The notes under the pieces are model-generated. The model was not told the origin of the DNA, ran no database searches, and saw only the letters and a list, made by a program, of their open reading frames with translations. Shown here in pieces: positions 51,294-58,827 of a stretch of 64,000 nt of DNA. The stretch lies in assembly GCF_002101555.1 (NCBI RefSeq), contig NZ_LQOL01000056.1:81457-145456 (forward strand), in the 5' to 3' direction. This DNA comes from Mycolicibacterium canariasense (GTDB taxonomy: Bacteria > Actinomycetota > Actinomycetes > Mycobacteriales > Mycobacteriaceae). Position 1 is the stretch's first letter. Each line of letters begins with the position of its first letter. The position numbers and the translations under genes were made by a program.

Positions 51294-52667
51294 ATGCCTG
51301 TAGAAGTGATTCCGATCCTGGCGTTGGTCGTCATGTTCGTCGCCGCCACGGTCCTGCCGGTCAACATGGGTGCGCTGGGCTTCGTGGCGGCGTTCTTCGT
51401 GGGGACCATGGCCGTGGGCATGGACGCCGACAAGATCATCGGCGGTTTTCCGAGCGGCCTGTTCCTCACCCTGGTGGGCATCACCTACCTGTTCGCGATA
51501 GCGCAGAACAACGGGACGGTCGACCTGCTGGTGCGGGCGGCGGTGCGACTGGTCCGCGGCCGGGTCGCGCTGATCCCGTGGGTGATGTTCGGCGTCACCG
51601 GCCTGCTGACGGCGATCGGGGCGCTCGGTCCGGCGGCGGTCGCCATCGTGGCCCCGATCGCGCTGGGCTTCGCCGCGCGCTATCGGATCAGGCCCCTGCT
51701 GATGGGCATGATGGTGGTGCACGGTGCCCAGGCCGGCGGCTTCTCGCCGATCAGCATCTACGGCGTCACCGTCAACAACATCGCCGACAATGCGGGGCTG
51801 CACAACAGCCCGCTGACCTTGTTCTTGGGCAGCTTGTTCTTCAACGCCGCCATCGGCGTGCTGCTGTTCGTCTTCCTGGGCGGGCGCGACCTGATCGGCC
51901 GCAGCGTGCACGACGACGACGAGACGCGGCCCGAGGGTGACACCGGCGCCGTCGGCGGAGGCCGGTCCCCGGCCACCGTGATGCGGGGCTTCGGCACCAC
52001 GACCACCAAGGCCCGATCCCAGGCGGTGACGGCGGAGAACGCCCCGCCGTTGGCGACGGCGGTCAAGGCGATCACCTTCGACCAGATCCTCACCCTGGTC
52101 GGCCTGGCTTCGCTGGCGGTGTTCGCGTTGATCCTCGACCTGGACGTGGGTTTCGTGTCGATGACCGTCGCCGTCGTCCTCGCGCTGGCCTCGCCCAAGG
52201 CGCAGAAGGGCGCCATCAACCAGATCAGCTGGTCGACGGTGCTACTGATCGGCGGGGTGCTGACCTTCGTCGGGGTGCTGCAGGAGGCCGGCACGGTCGA
52301 ATGGGTGGGCAACGGCGTCGCGGCACTCGGCGCGCCGCTGCTGGTGGCCTTGCTGCTCTGCTACATCGGCGCCATCGTCTCGGCCTTCGCGTCCTCGACG
52401 GCGATCCTCGGGGCCACGATCCCGCTGGCGGTGCCGTTCCTGATGGCGGGCGAGGTCGGGGCGGTGGGCGTCATCGTTGCCCTGTCGATCGCCTCGACCA
52501 TCGTCGACGTCAGCCCGTTCTCGACCAATGGCGCTCTGGTGCTGGCGAACGCGCAGGGCATCGACCGGGACGCGTTCTACAAGCAGATCCTCAAGTACAG
52601 CGGGCTCGTCGTCGCGGTCGGGCCGTTCATCGCCTGGGCGGTGCTCGTCCTTCCCGGGTGGCTATGA
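51294..52667 (+). CDS. MatC-type dicarboxylate (malonate) carrier
   Basis: Membrane transporter of 457 aa with about 11-12 hydrophobic helices. The N-terminal third matches the MatC N-terminal domain (ATVLPVNMGALGFVAAFFVG, then GITYLFAIAQNNGTVD and LVRGRVALIPWVMFG). A variable hydrophilic loop (about residues 205-260) divides the two halves. MatC of Rhizobium imports malonate; relatives of the ion-transporter superfamily take other dicarboxylates. An AGTGGAG ribosome-binding run precedes the ATG at 51294. It is controlled with the downstream CoA-transferase operon by the same operator sequence. Confidence 0.88.
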   Translation: MPVEVIPILALVVMFVAATVLPVNMGALGFVAAFFVGTMAVGMDADKIIGGFPSGLFLTLVGITYLFAIAQNNGTVDLLVRAAVRLVRGRVALIPWVMFGVTGLLTAIGALGPAAVAIVAPIALGFAARYRIRPLLMGMMVVHGAQAGGFSPISIYGVTVNNIADNAGLHNSPLTLFLGSLFFNAAIGVLLFVFLGGRDLIGRSVHDDDETRPEGDTGAVGGGRSPATVMRGFGTTTTKARSQAVTAENAPPLATAVKAITFDQILTLVGLASLAVFALILDLDVGFVSMTVAVVLALASPKAQKGAINQISWSTVLLIGGVLTFVGVLQEAGTVEWVGNGVAALGAPLLVALLLCYIGAIVSAFASSTAILGATIPLAVPFLMAGEVGAVGVIVALSIASTIVDVSPFSTNGALVLANAQGIDRDAFYKQILKYSGLVVAVGPFIAWAVLVLPGWL

Positions 52668-52760
52668 CCGCATGACACCGGCCGGCAGCGGCGACCACAC
52701 AACCGTGCGGTCGCCGCTTCCTGCTGCCTGCGACACCGTTTGACCTGCGCAGATGACCCA

Positions 52761-52807
52761 TTGACAGGGGGCGGACCGAATGCTGCAATGAATTGGCTAG
52801 GCCACTA
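52761..52807 (+). promoter_or_regulatory. Promoter and GntR operator before the CoA-transferase operon
   Basis: TTGACA (52761-52766), 17-base spacer, TGCAAT (52784-52789, four of six to TATAAT), then the operator ATTGGC-TAG-GCCACTA (52792-52807) over the likely start point. On the other strand its arms equal those of the site before the carrier gene. Confidence 0.7.
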
Positions 52808-52834
52808 GGTCACCAATCCATAGGAGTCGCGCTG

Positions 52835-54037
52835 ATGACAAGCACACTGAACACGACGGGTCGCAGCGGTCCACTGAACGGGACCGTGGTGGTCGACCTC
52901 ACCAGGGCACTGGCGGGACCGCACGCCGCGATGATGCTCGGCGATCTGGGCGCCGACGTCATCAAGGTCGAGAGCCCCAAAGGCGGCGACGACACCCGTG
53001 GCTGGGGCCCGCCGTTCGTCGAACCCGCGGGTGCCGAGCGGGAGTCCACCTACTTCCTGTGCGCCAACCGCAACAAGCGCTCCATCACCCTGGACCTGAA
53101 GACCGACGACGGCCGTCGCGCGCTGGAGGAGATGGTCGCCAAGGCCGACGTGCTGATGGAGAACTTCCGCACCGGCGTCCTGGACCGGCTTGGCTTCTCA
53201 CCGGAGCGCCTGGCCGAGCTCAACCCCCGCCTGGTGATCCTGTCGATCAGCGGTTTCGGTCACGACGGCCCGGAAGGCGGCCGAGCCGGCTACGACCAGA
53301 TCGCCCAGGGCGAGGCCGGCCTGATGTCGTTCACCGGCTCGGGCCCCGACGATGTGCAGCGGGTGGGCGTCCCGATCGCGGACCTGCTCGCCGGCATGTA
53401 CGGCGCGTTCGGGGTGCTGGCCGCGCTCCGGCAGCGTGACCGCACCGGGACGGGCACGGTGGTGCGCACCTCGCTGCTGGCCAGCGTCGTCGGCGTGCAC
53501 GCGTTCCAGGGCACCAAGTGGACGGTCGCCGGCGAGATCGGCGAGGCCCAGGGCAACCACCACCCGTCGATCTGCCCGTACGGACTCTTCCCGACCGCCG
53601 ACGGTGCGGTACAGATCTCCGTGGGCAGTGAAGGTCTGTGGCACCGGTTCTGCGCGGGTTTCGGCGTCGACCCCGACACCGAGGGCATGGCGACCAATCC
53701 GCAGCGGGTGGCCAACCGGTCCGAGGTCATCGCCTTGGTCTCGAAGCTGTTCGCCGCGTACGACACCACCTCGCTGCTGCGGCTCCTCGACGAAATCGGT
53801 GTTCCCGCAGGGAAAGTCCGCAACGTGCGGGAGGTCTACGAGTGGGAGCAGACCCGGTCGCAGGGACTGCTGGTCGACGTCGAGCACGCCACGCTGGGTC
53901 CGGTCACCCTGCCGGGGCCGCCGCTGCGGTTCTTCCAGCCCGACGGCACCGAGGTCACCGAGACCCGGCACCTCGCACCGCCGGTCCTCGGCGCGGACGA
54001 GGACCTGGTGCGGGCCTGGCTCAAGGAAGCGGTCTGA
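52835..54037 (+). CDS. CaiB/BaiF (class III) CoA-transferase
   Basis: Family III CoA-transferase of 400 aa. N-terminal VVVDLTRALAGPHAAMMLGDLGADVIKVE, then FLCANRNKRSITLDLK, and catalytic Asp154 in GRAGYDQIAQGEAGLMS are all family marks; the C-terminal half has the NVREVYEWEQTRSQGLL segment. It moves CoA between an acyl-CoA donor and a carboxylic acid. The ATG at 52835 lies 27 bases after the operator, behind TAGGAG. It is coupled to the carboxyltransferase gene by a TGATG overlap. Context suggests a dicarboxylate such as malonate or methylmalonate as acceptor, which is inference. Confidence 0.9.
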   Translation: MTSTLNTTGRSGPLNGTVVVDLTRALAGPHAAMMLGDLGADVIKVESPKGGDDTRGWGPPFVEPAGAERESTYFLCANRNKRSITLDLKTDDGRRALEEMVAKADVLMENFRTGVLDRLGFSPERLAELNPRLVILSISGFGHDGPEGGRAGYDQIAQGEAGLMSFTGSGPDDVQRVGVPIADLLAGMYGAFGVLAALRQRDRTGTGTVVRTSLLASVVGVHAFQGTKWTVAGEIGEAQGNHHPSICPYGLFPTADGAVQISVGSEGLWHRFCAGFGVDPDTEGMATNPQRVANRSEVIALVSKLFAAYDTTSLLRLLDEIGVPAGKVRNVREVYEWEQTRSQGLLVDVEHATLGPVTLPGPPLRFFQPDGTEVTETRHLAPPVLGADEDLVRAWLKEAV

Positions 54038-55545
54038 TGCGCCGGCTGTCCGCACGCGAGGTGCTCGACATCGTCGCCGACGCCGACAGCTTCGAGTGCT
54101 GGGACGCGCCGATCCCCGAGTACGCCGTGGATGCCGGCTATGCCGAGGAACTCGCGGCGGCCCGGAATGGGACGGGTCTCGACGAATCGGTCACCACGGG
54201 TGCGGTCACCATTCGCGGCCGTCGGGTCGCCGTCCTGGTGAGCGAGTTCGGGTTCCTGGCCGGCTCCATCGGGGTCGCGGCGGGGGAGCGGCTGGTGACC
54301 GCCATCCACCGCGCCACCGCCGAGGGATTGCCGTTGCTGGCCCTGCCCACCTCCGGCGGCACCCGGATGCAGGAAGGCACGGTGGCCTTCTTGCAGATGG
54401 TCAGGATCACCGTCGCGATCACCGCGCACAAGGCGGCCCATCTGCCCTACCTGGTGTATCTGCGGCACCCCACCACCGGCGGCGTGTTCGCGTCCTGGGG
54501 CTCACTGGGGCATCTGACCGTCGCCGAGCCGGGCGCACTCGTCGGATTCCTCGGGCCCCGGGTCTACGAGGCGCTCTACGGCGACCGCTTCCCGGCCGGA
54601 GTGCAGACGTCGGAGAACCTGCAGGCGCACGGCCTGATCGACGCCATCCGCCCGCCCGAACAACTCGGCGAAATCGTCGACCGCGCCCTGCGCATCATGA
54701 CCGACAGCCCGCGCAGTTGCCCGCACGCGGTGGACGTACCGGACTGGGCGGTCGACGACGTCCCCGCCTGGACCTCGGTGCTGGCCTCCCGTCGGCGGGA
54801 TCGCCCCGGCGTGCGGGAACTGCTGTTCCACGCCGCCGCCGACGTGCTCCCGCTCAACGGAACCGGGCAGGGCGAATCGGACCCCGGACTGATCCTGGCG
54901 CTGGTGCGCTTCGGCGACATGCCCTGCGTACTGCTCGGGCAGGACCGCAGCGGTCAGACCCCGCTGACGCCGCTCGGTCCCGCGGCGCTACGGGAAGCAC
55001 GACGCGGGATGCGCCTGGCCAACGACCTTCGGCTGCCGCTGGTCACCGTCATCGACACCGCCGGTGCCGCGTTGTCCAAGGACGCCGAGGAAGGCGGGCT
55101 GGCCGGGGAAATCGCTCGCTGCATCGCCGACATGGTCGATCTGGACACCCCGACGGTGTCCCTGCTGCTGGGACAGGGCACCGGTGGTGGGGCGCTGGCA
55201 CTGGTACCGGCCGACCGGGTGCTCGCGGCCCAGCACGCGTGGCTGTCGCCGCTGCCCCCGGAGGGCGCCAGCGCGATCGTGCACCGCGATGTGGAGCACG
55301 CCCCGCAGATGGCCGTGCGTCAGGGCATCCGTTCCCTGGATCTACGCCAGGCCGGCATCGTGGACTTGATCATCCCCGAGCTGCCCGACGCCGCCGACGA
55401 GCCACGGCAGTTCTGTGAGCGCGTCGGCGCCGCGCTGCACCGTGCGCTGAGCGAGCTGATCGCCCAGGACACCGATATGCGGCGTATCGCGCGCGGGAAG
55501 CGGTTTCACCGGGTGGGGCACGTCGCGCCGATGGTCGACGCGTGA
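54037..55545 (+). CDS. Fused acyl-CoA carboxyltransferase (AccD3-like, beta plus alpha domains)
   Basis: Crotonase-fold carboxyltransferase of 502 aa. The first half is beta-like (SGGTRMQEGTVAFLQM at about residues 105-120; HPTTGGVFASWGSLGHL), without the CxxC zinc finger of bacterial AccD. The second half is alpha-like (QGTGGGALALVPADRVL, SPLPPEGASAIVHRD). Overall it resembles mycobacterial AccD3 (Rv0904c, about 495 aa), whose reaction is unsettled. Such enzymes move carboxyl groups between acyl-CoA and biotin, or decarboxylate malonyl thioesters. No biotin carboxylase or biotin carrier gene is nearby. Translation is coupled to the CoA-transferase (TGATG) and to the next gene (GTGA). Confidence 0.88.
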   Translation: MRRLSAREVLDIVADADSFECWDAPIPEYAVDAGYAEELAAARNGTGLDESVTTGAVTIRGRRVAVLVSEFGFLAGSIGVAAGERLVTAIHRATAEGLPLLALPTSGGTRMQEGTVAFLQMVRITVAITAHKAAHLPYLVYLRHPTTGGVFASWGSLGHLTVAEPGALVGFLGPRVYEALYGDRFPAGVQTSENLQAHGLIDAIRPPEQLGEIVDRALRIMTDSPRSCPHAVDVPDWAVDDVPAWTSVLASRRRDRPGVRELLFHAAADVLPLNGTGQGESDPGLILALVRFGDMPCVLLGQDRSGQTPLTPLGPAALREARRGMRLANDLRLPLVTVIDTAGAALSKDAEEGGLAGEIARCIADMVDLDTPTVSLLLGQGTGGGALALVPADRVLAAQHAWLSPLPPEGASAIVHRDVEHAPQMAVRQGIRSLDLRQAGIVDLIIPELPDAADEPRQFCERVGAALHRALSELIAQDTDMRRIARGKRFHRVGHVAPMVDA

Positions 55546-55850
55546 CGACGCTGTCGTTTCTGGTGACGCTGGAGGCGCGGCCGGGCCGCGAGCCCGACGT
55601 CGCGGCCGTTCTCCGGGAGGCCAACAAGCTGGTCGGCGCCGAACCGGGCGCCCATATCTGGTTCGGATTCCATTCCGGGGGAACGACTTTCGGCATTTTG
55701 GATGCCTTCGACGCCGATTTCGAGCGGCATGTACGGCTGCACGGTCGGGTCCGGGCGGCGGTCGAGGCGCACGCCGAGCTGTTCGCCACGCCGCCCGTCA
55801 TCACCGTCGTGGACGGGCTGGACGCACCGCTGGGACGCGATCCGGCCTAG
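55542..55850 (+). CDS. Antibiotic biosynthesis monooxygenase (ABM) domain protein
   Basis: Dimeric alpha/beta-barrel (ABM) protein of 102 aa: LVTLEARPGREPDVAAVLRE, then GAHIWFGFHSGGTTFGILDAF and ERHVRLHGRVRAAVEAHAEL. Members are cofactor-free quinol monooxygenases, heme degraders or structural partners; no catalytic set can be assigned. The GTG start overlaps the carboxyltransferase stop by 4 bases, so it is the last gene of the CoA-transferase operon. Its end overlaps the end of the convergent gene by 4 bases. Confidence 0.8.
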   Translation: MTTLSFLVTLEARPGREPDVAAVLREANKLVGAEPGAHIWFGFHSGGTTFGILDAFDADFERHVRLHGRVRAAVEAHAELFATPPVITVVDGLDAPLGRDPA

Positions 55851-56329
55851 GGGTGATAGGGCACGCCGACGGCCCGGAACACCCACTCCGGTGGCACGTC
55901 ATAGGCCAGGTGCAGGGTGGGTAGCTGCGCCAGAACCTCGGCGGTCAGCGGCTCCTTGTAGTGCAGCGACAGCTGTCCGCTGCAGCGTGGATCGACCCGG
56001 CCGACGTCGACCTCGATGTGCAGTCCGGTCTCCGAGATGTCGGCGGTCACCGCACCGGATTGTGGTGCATCCCAACGCTGATCGATCACCCGGCCGGCCA
56101 GCTTGGGCACCGAGGACAGGGTGCCCAGCACGCGCTGCGAGGTCAAGACCAGTGACCCGGTGTAGCTGCTGACGCTGCCGGCCGAGCGCAACCCGGGAAC
56201 ACGTCCGGAAAAGTGCCGGGTGACGGCCACGTATTCGGCCAGGTGGATGATGCCCTCGGCTTCCACCGCGGCACGCAGATCATCGGGCAGCTTGCCGATG
56301 CCGAACAGTTTGCGCAGTAAGACGGCCAT
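55847..56329 (-). CDS. Conserved hypothetical protein, possibly PH-like
   Basis: Cytosolic protein of 160 aa without signal peptide or membrane helix. Beta-strand-rich segments such as GSVSSYTGSLVLTSQRVLGTLSS and LHIEVDVGRVDPRCSGQLSLHY suggest a PH-like (bacterial PH or YokE-type) fold, but this is only by pattern. I do not recognise a named family. The ATG at 56329 (MAVLLRKLF) is preferred over the extension to 56389, which runs into a strong hairpin. It is convergent with the ABM gene and downstream of the NCS1 permease on the same strand, beyond a likely terminator. Confidence 0.65.
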   Translation of the reverse strand: MAVLLRKLFGIGKLPDDLRAAVEAEGIIHLAEYVAVTRHFSGRVPGLRSAGSVSSYTGSLVLTSQRVLGTLSSVPKLAGRVIDQRWDAPQSGAVTADISETGLHIEVDVGRVDPRCSGQLSLHYKEPLTAEVLAQLPTLHLAYDVPPEWVFRAVGVPYHP

Positions 56330-56348
56330 GACCACACAGTACGACGAC

Positions 56349-56391
56349 TTGTGCACGTTCCGTCCCGCTTGGCGTGACGGAACGTGCACAA
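56349..56391. terminator. Strong hairpin downstream of the NCS1 permease gene
   Basis: Perfect 16-base-pair stem (TTGTGCACGTTCCGTC and its complement) with an 11-base loop, 11 bases after the permease stop on the minus strand. There is no T-run. It would separate the permease from the downstream gene at 56329. Confidence 0.75.
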
Positions 56392-56402
56392 ATCACCCGT
56401 CG

Positions 56403-58055
56403 TCAGGCGGGGAGTACGTGCTCCCCGGTCTTGTCGGTGCTCAGGCAGAGCGAGCAGATGAACCCGTTGCCGGTGGCCGATGCGATCATGTCGGGCCGTT
56501 CGTAATCATGATGGCAGACATGGCATTTCAGGTGGTCGTCGGCGGGGTTGCCGTGTTCGTCGAACATCGGCAGGTCGATGCCGTCGTCGGTGCGGCGCAG
56601 GTAGTACTTGCCCTTGGTGGCGATCGCGATGATCGGCGGCAGCACCACCGCCAGACCGATGGCGACCAGCGGCGAGTACGGCCGGATGGCCTCACCCAGG
56701 CCGCCGAAGAAGGCGATGACCGACAGGCCCGCGGCGATCAGCATCGAGCCGAAGCCGACCGGGTTGAACGCGTAGAGCATGCCGCGCCGGAACTCCGGCA
56801 CCTTCGGCGACAGCTTCAGCAGGTATTTGTTGAACACGATGTCGGAGGCGACCACCACCACCCACGCCATGCCGCAGTTGGCGTAGAAGCCGAGGATGGT
56901 GTTCAGGAAGTCGAACATGTTGGCTTCCATCAGGATCAGCGCGATCAGCAGGTTGACCCCGAGGAACACCAGCCGGCCCGGGTAGGTCTTGGTGACCCGG
57001 GTGAACGAGTTGGTCCAGGCCAGCGAGCCCGAGTAGGCGTTGGTCACGTTGATCTTGATCTGGCTGATGACCACCAGCACCACGGCCAGGGTCATCGCCA
57101 GCCAACCCGGCAGGAAGTTCTGGTAGATCTCCAGGAACTGGTGCACCGGCTGGTTGGCGATACCGGCACTGTCGGCCACGTTGGCGATCAGGTAGACGGC
57201 CAGGAACAGGCCGACGATCTGCTTGATGGCGCCGAAGATCACCCAGCCGGGGCCGGCCAGGAACATCCAGGTCCACCAACTGCGCTTGTTCTCCGGGGTT
57301 TTCGGCGGCATGAAGCGCAGGTAGTCGTTCTGTTCGGCGATCTGCGCGATCAGCGACAAGCAGACGCCCGCGGCCAGCAGGGTCGAGCCGATGTCGAAGC
57401 CCTTGACCCCGTTCTCGCCCTGATAGGCGAAGAACTGGCCGACCGATTCGGGATGGCTGAGCACCAGGTAGATGAACGGCGCCACCATCAGGATCAACCA
57501 CAGCGGCGTCGTCCACACCTGCAGGGTGGACAGCACTTTCATGCCGTAGATGACCAACGGGAAGATGATCAGGGTGGAGGCGGCATACCCCAGCCACAAC
57601 GGGATACCCAGCCCGAGCTGGAGGCCCTGGGCCATGATCGAGCCCTCGAGGGCGAAGAAGATGAAGGTGAACGTCGCGAAGATGACGTTGGTGACCACCG
57701 AGCCGTAGTAGCCGAAACCGCTGCCGCGGGTGACCAGGTCGAGGTCGATGTTGTACCGCGCCGAGTAATACGCCACCGGGAAACCGGTCAGCATCACCAC
57801 GACGGCGAAGATGAGGATGCCCCACAGCGCGTTGGTGGTTCCGTACGAGATGCCGATGTTCGCGCCGATCGCGAAGTCGGCCAGGTAGGCGATACCGCCG
57901 AGGGCGGAGATACCGACCACTCTGGTGGACCACTTGCGGTAGCTGCGCGGGGCAAAGCGCAGCGTGTAGTCCTCGAGGGTCTCCTTGGTGGCGGTGAGCC
58001 GGTCATCCGGGTCGACGGTGGCGTCGGCCGGCTCGCCCGTGAGCTCTTGTGTCAT
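56403..58055 (-). CDS. NCS1 family purine/cytosine permease with C-terminal zinc-ribbon-like tail
   Basis: Nucleobase-cation-symport-1 transporter of 550 aa with about 12 helices. Family segments include GIAYLADFAIGANIGISYGTTN, DLVTRGSGFGYYGSV and INVTNAYSGSLAWTNSFTRV. After the last helix a hydrophilic tail (about residues 490-550) carries CHVC and, 19 residues on, CSLC, the spacing of a zinc ribbon or rubredoxin-like knuckle. It should import a purine, pyrimidine, allantoin or hydantoin. The ATG at 58055 is preferred to a TTG at 58064. No catabolic genes for nucleobases are adjacent. Confidence 0.88.
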   Translation of the reverse strand: MTQELTGEPADATVDPDDRLTATKETLEDYTLRFAPRSYRKWSTRVVGISALGGIAYLADFAIGANIGISYGTTNALWGILIFAVVVMLTGFPVAYYSARYNIDLDLVTRGSGFGYYGSVVTNVIFATFTFIFFALEGSIMAQGLQLGLGIPLWLGYAASTLIIFPLVIYGMKVLSTLQVWTTPLWLILMVAPFIYLVLSHPESVGQFFAYQGENGVKGFDIGSTLLAAGVCLSLIAQIAEQNDYLRFMPPKTPENKRSWWTWMFLAGPGWVIFGAIKQIVGLFLAVYLIANVADSAGIANQPVHQFLEIYQNFLPGWLAMTLAVVLVVISQIKINVTNAYSGSLAWTNSFTRVTKTYPGRLVFLGVNLLIALILMEANMFDFLNTILGFYANCGMAWVVVVASDIVFNKYLLKLSPKVPEFRRGMLYAFNPVGFGSMLIAAGLSVIAFFGGLGEAIRPYSPLVAIGLAVVLPPIIAIATKGKYYLRRTDDGIDLPMFDEHGNPADDHLKCHVCHHDYERPDMIASATGNGFICSLCLSTDKTGEHVLPA

Positions 58056-58146
58056 GGTCAGCAAACTTATGGGGGCTATGTTTCCGCGGTATCACCACGG
58101 CGTTGCCCTCAGGCTGCGTCCAGCTGTGGATGGTAGGACTGATTCG

Positions 58147-58827
58147 GTGACACGCAGGACACGGTGGGCGACCGTACTGGCGATCGTGAGTGCCCTGGTG
58201 TTCGTCGTGCTTCTGGTCGCGGTGCTGACCCACGCCGCCTGGCTGGCAACGGCGGACGCGGCGATCCTGGATCCCCTGCACAGTTACGGTCTGGACCATC
58301 GGGGCTGGGTCCGGGGCTGGAAGATCTTCTGCGACGTGTTCCATCCCGGAGTGTTCCGGGTCGTGGGTGCAATCTGCATCGTCGTCGCCCTGTTTCGGCG
58401 GCAGTTTCGGGTGGCGCTTTTCCTGACGCTGTCGGTGGAGGCGTCCGGTCTGCTGGTCGCCGCGTTGAAAATCGCGGTGCGCCGGCCGCGCCCGTCCTTC
58501 GATCTCGCCTACGAACCGTCCTGGTCCTTTCCGTCCGGGCATGCGCTCGGGGTGATGACCGGTGTGCTGGCTCTGACGATCGTGGCGGTGCAGATGCTCC
58601 CCGGCGCGGCGCACCACAGCTGGCGGACGCCCGTGATCGTCGCGGGCGCGGTGATCGTCCTGGGGATCGGAGTGGGGCGGGTGGTGCTCAATGTGCACAA
58701 CCCCTCCGACGTGCTGGCCGGCTGGGCACTGGGCTACCTGTGGGTGCTGGCGTGCTTGCCGGTGCTGAGCCGGGAGTCGATCAGGCCAGCGGCCGGAACA
58801 CCGGCAGCGCACGGTAGCGCACCTTGA
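58147..58827 (+). CDS. PAP2 family membrane phosphatase
   Basis: Type 2 phosphatidic acid phosphatase-like protein of 226 aa with about five to six membrane helices. The three active-site motifs are present: KIAVRRPRP (about residues 109-117), SFPSGHA (about 127-133) and GRVVLNVHNPSDVLAG (about 179-194). It would dephosphorylate a lipid phosphate or polyprenyl diphosphate on the outer face of the membrane. The GTG at 58147 is chosen since the frame before it lacks hydrophobic or conserved sequence. Its last 47 bases overlap the end of the convergent PAP2-kinase gene. Confidence 0.87.
   Translation: MTRRTRWATVLAIVSALVFVVLLVAVLTHAAWLATADAAILDPLHSYGLDHRGWVRGWKIFCDVFHPGVFRVVGAICIVVALFRRQFRVALFLTLSVEASGLLVAALKIAVRRPRPSFDLAYEPSWSFPSGHALGVMTGVLALTIVAVQMLPGAAHHSWRTPVIVAGAVIVLGIGVGRVVLNVHNPSDVLAGWALGYLWVLACLPVLSRESIRPAAGTPAAHGSAP

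Noticed and set aside
54037..55545. Calling the carboxyltransferase a malonate decarboxylase MdcDE fusion
   Set aside because: Its motifs are closer to acetyl-CoA carboxylase beta/alpha and mycobacterial AccD3 than to MdcD/MdcE, and no MdcA or acyl-carrier MdcC gene is present.
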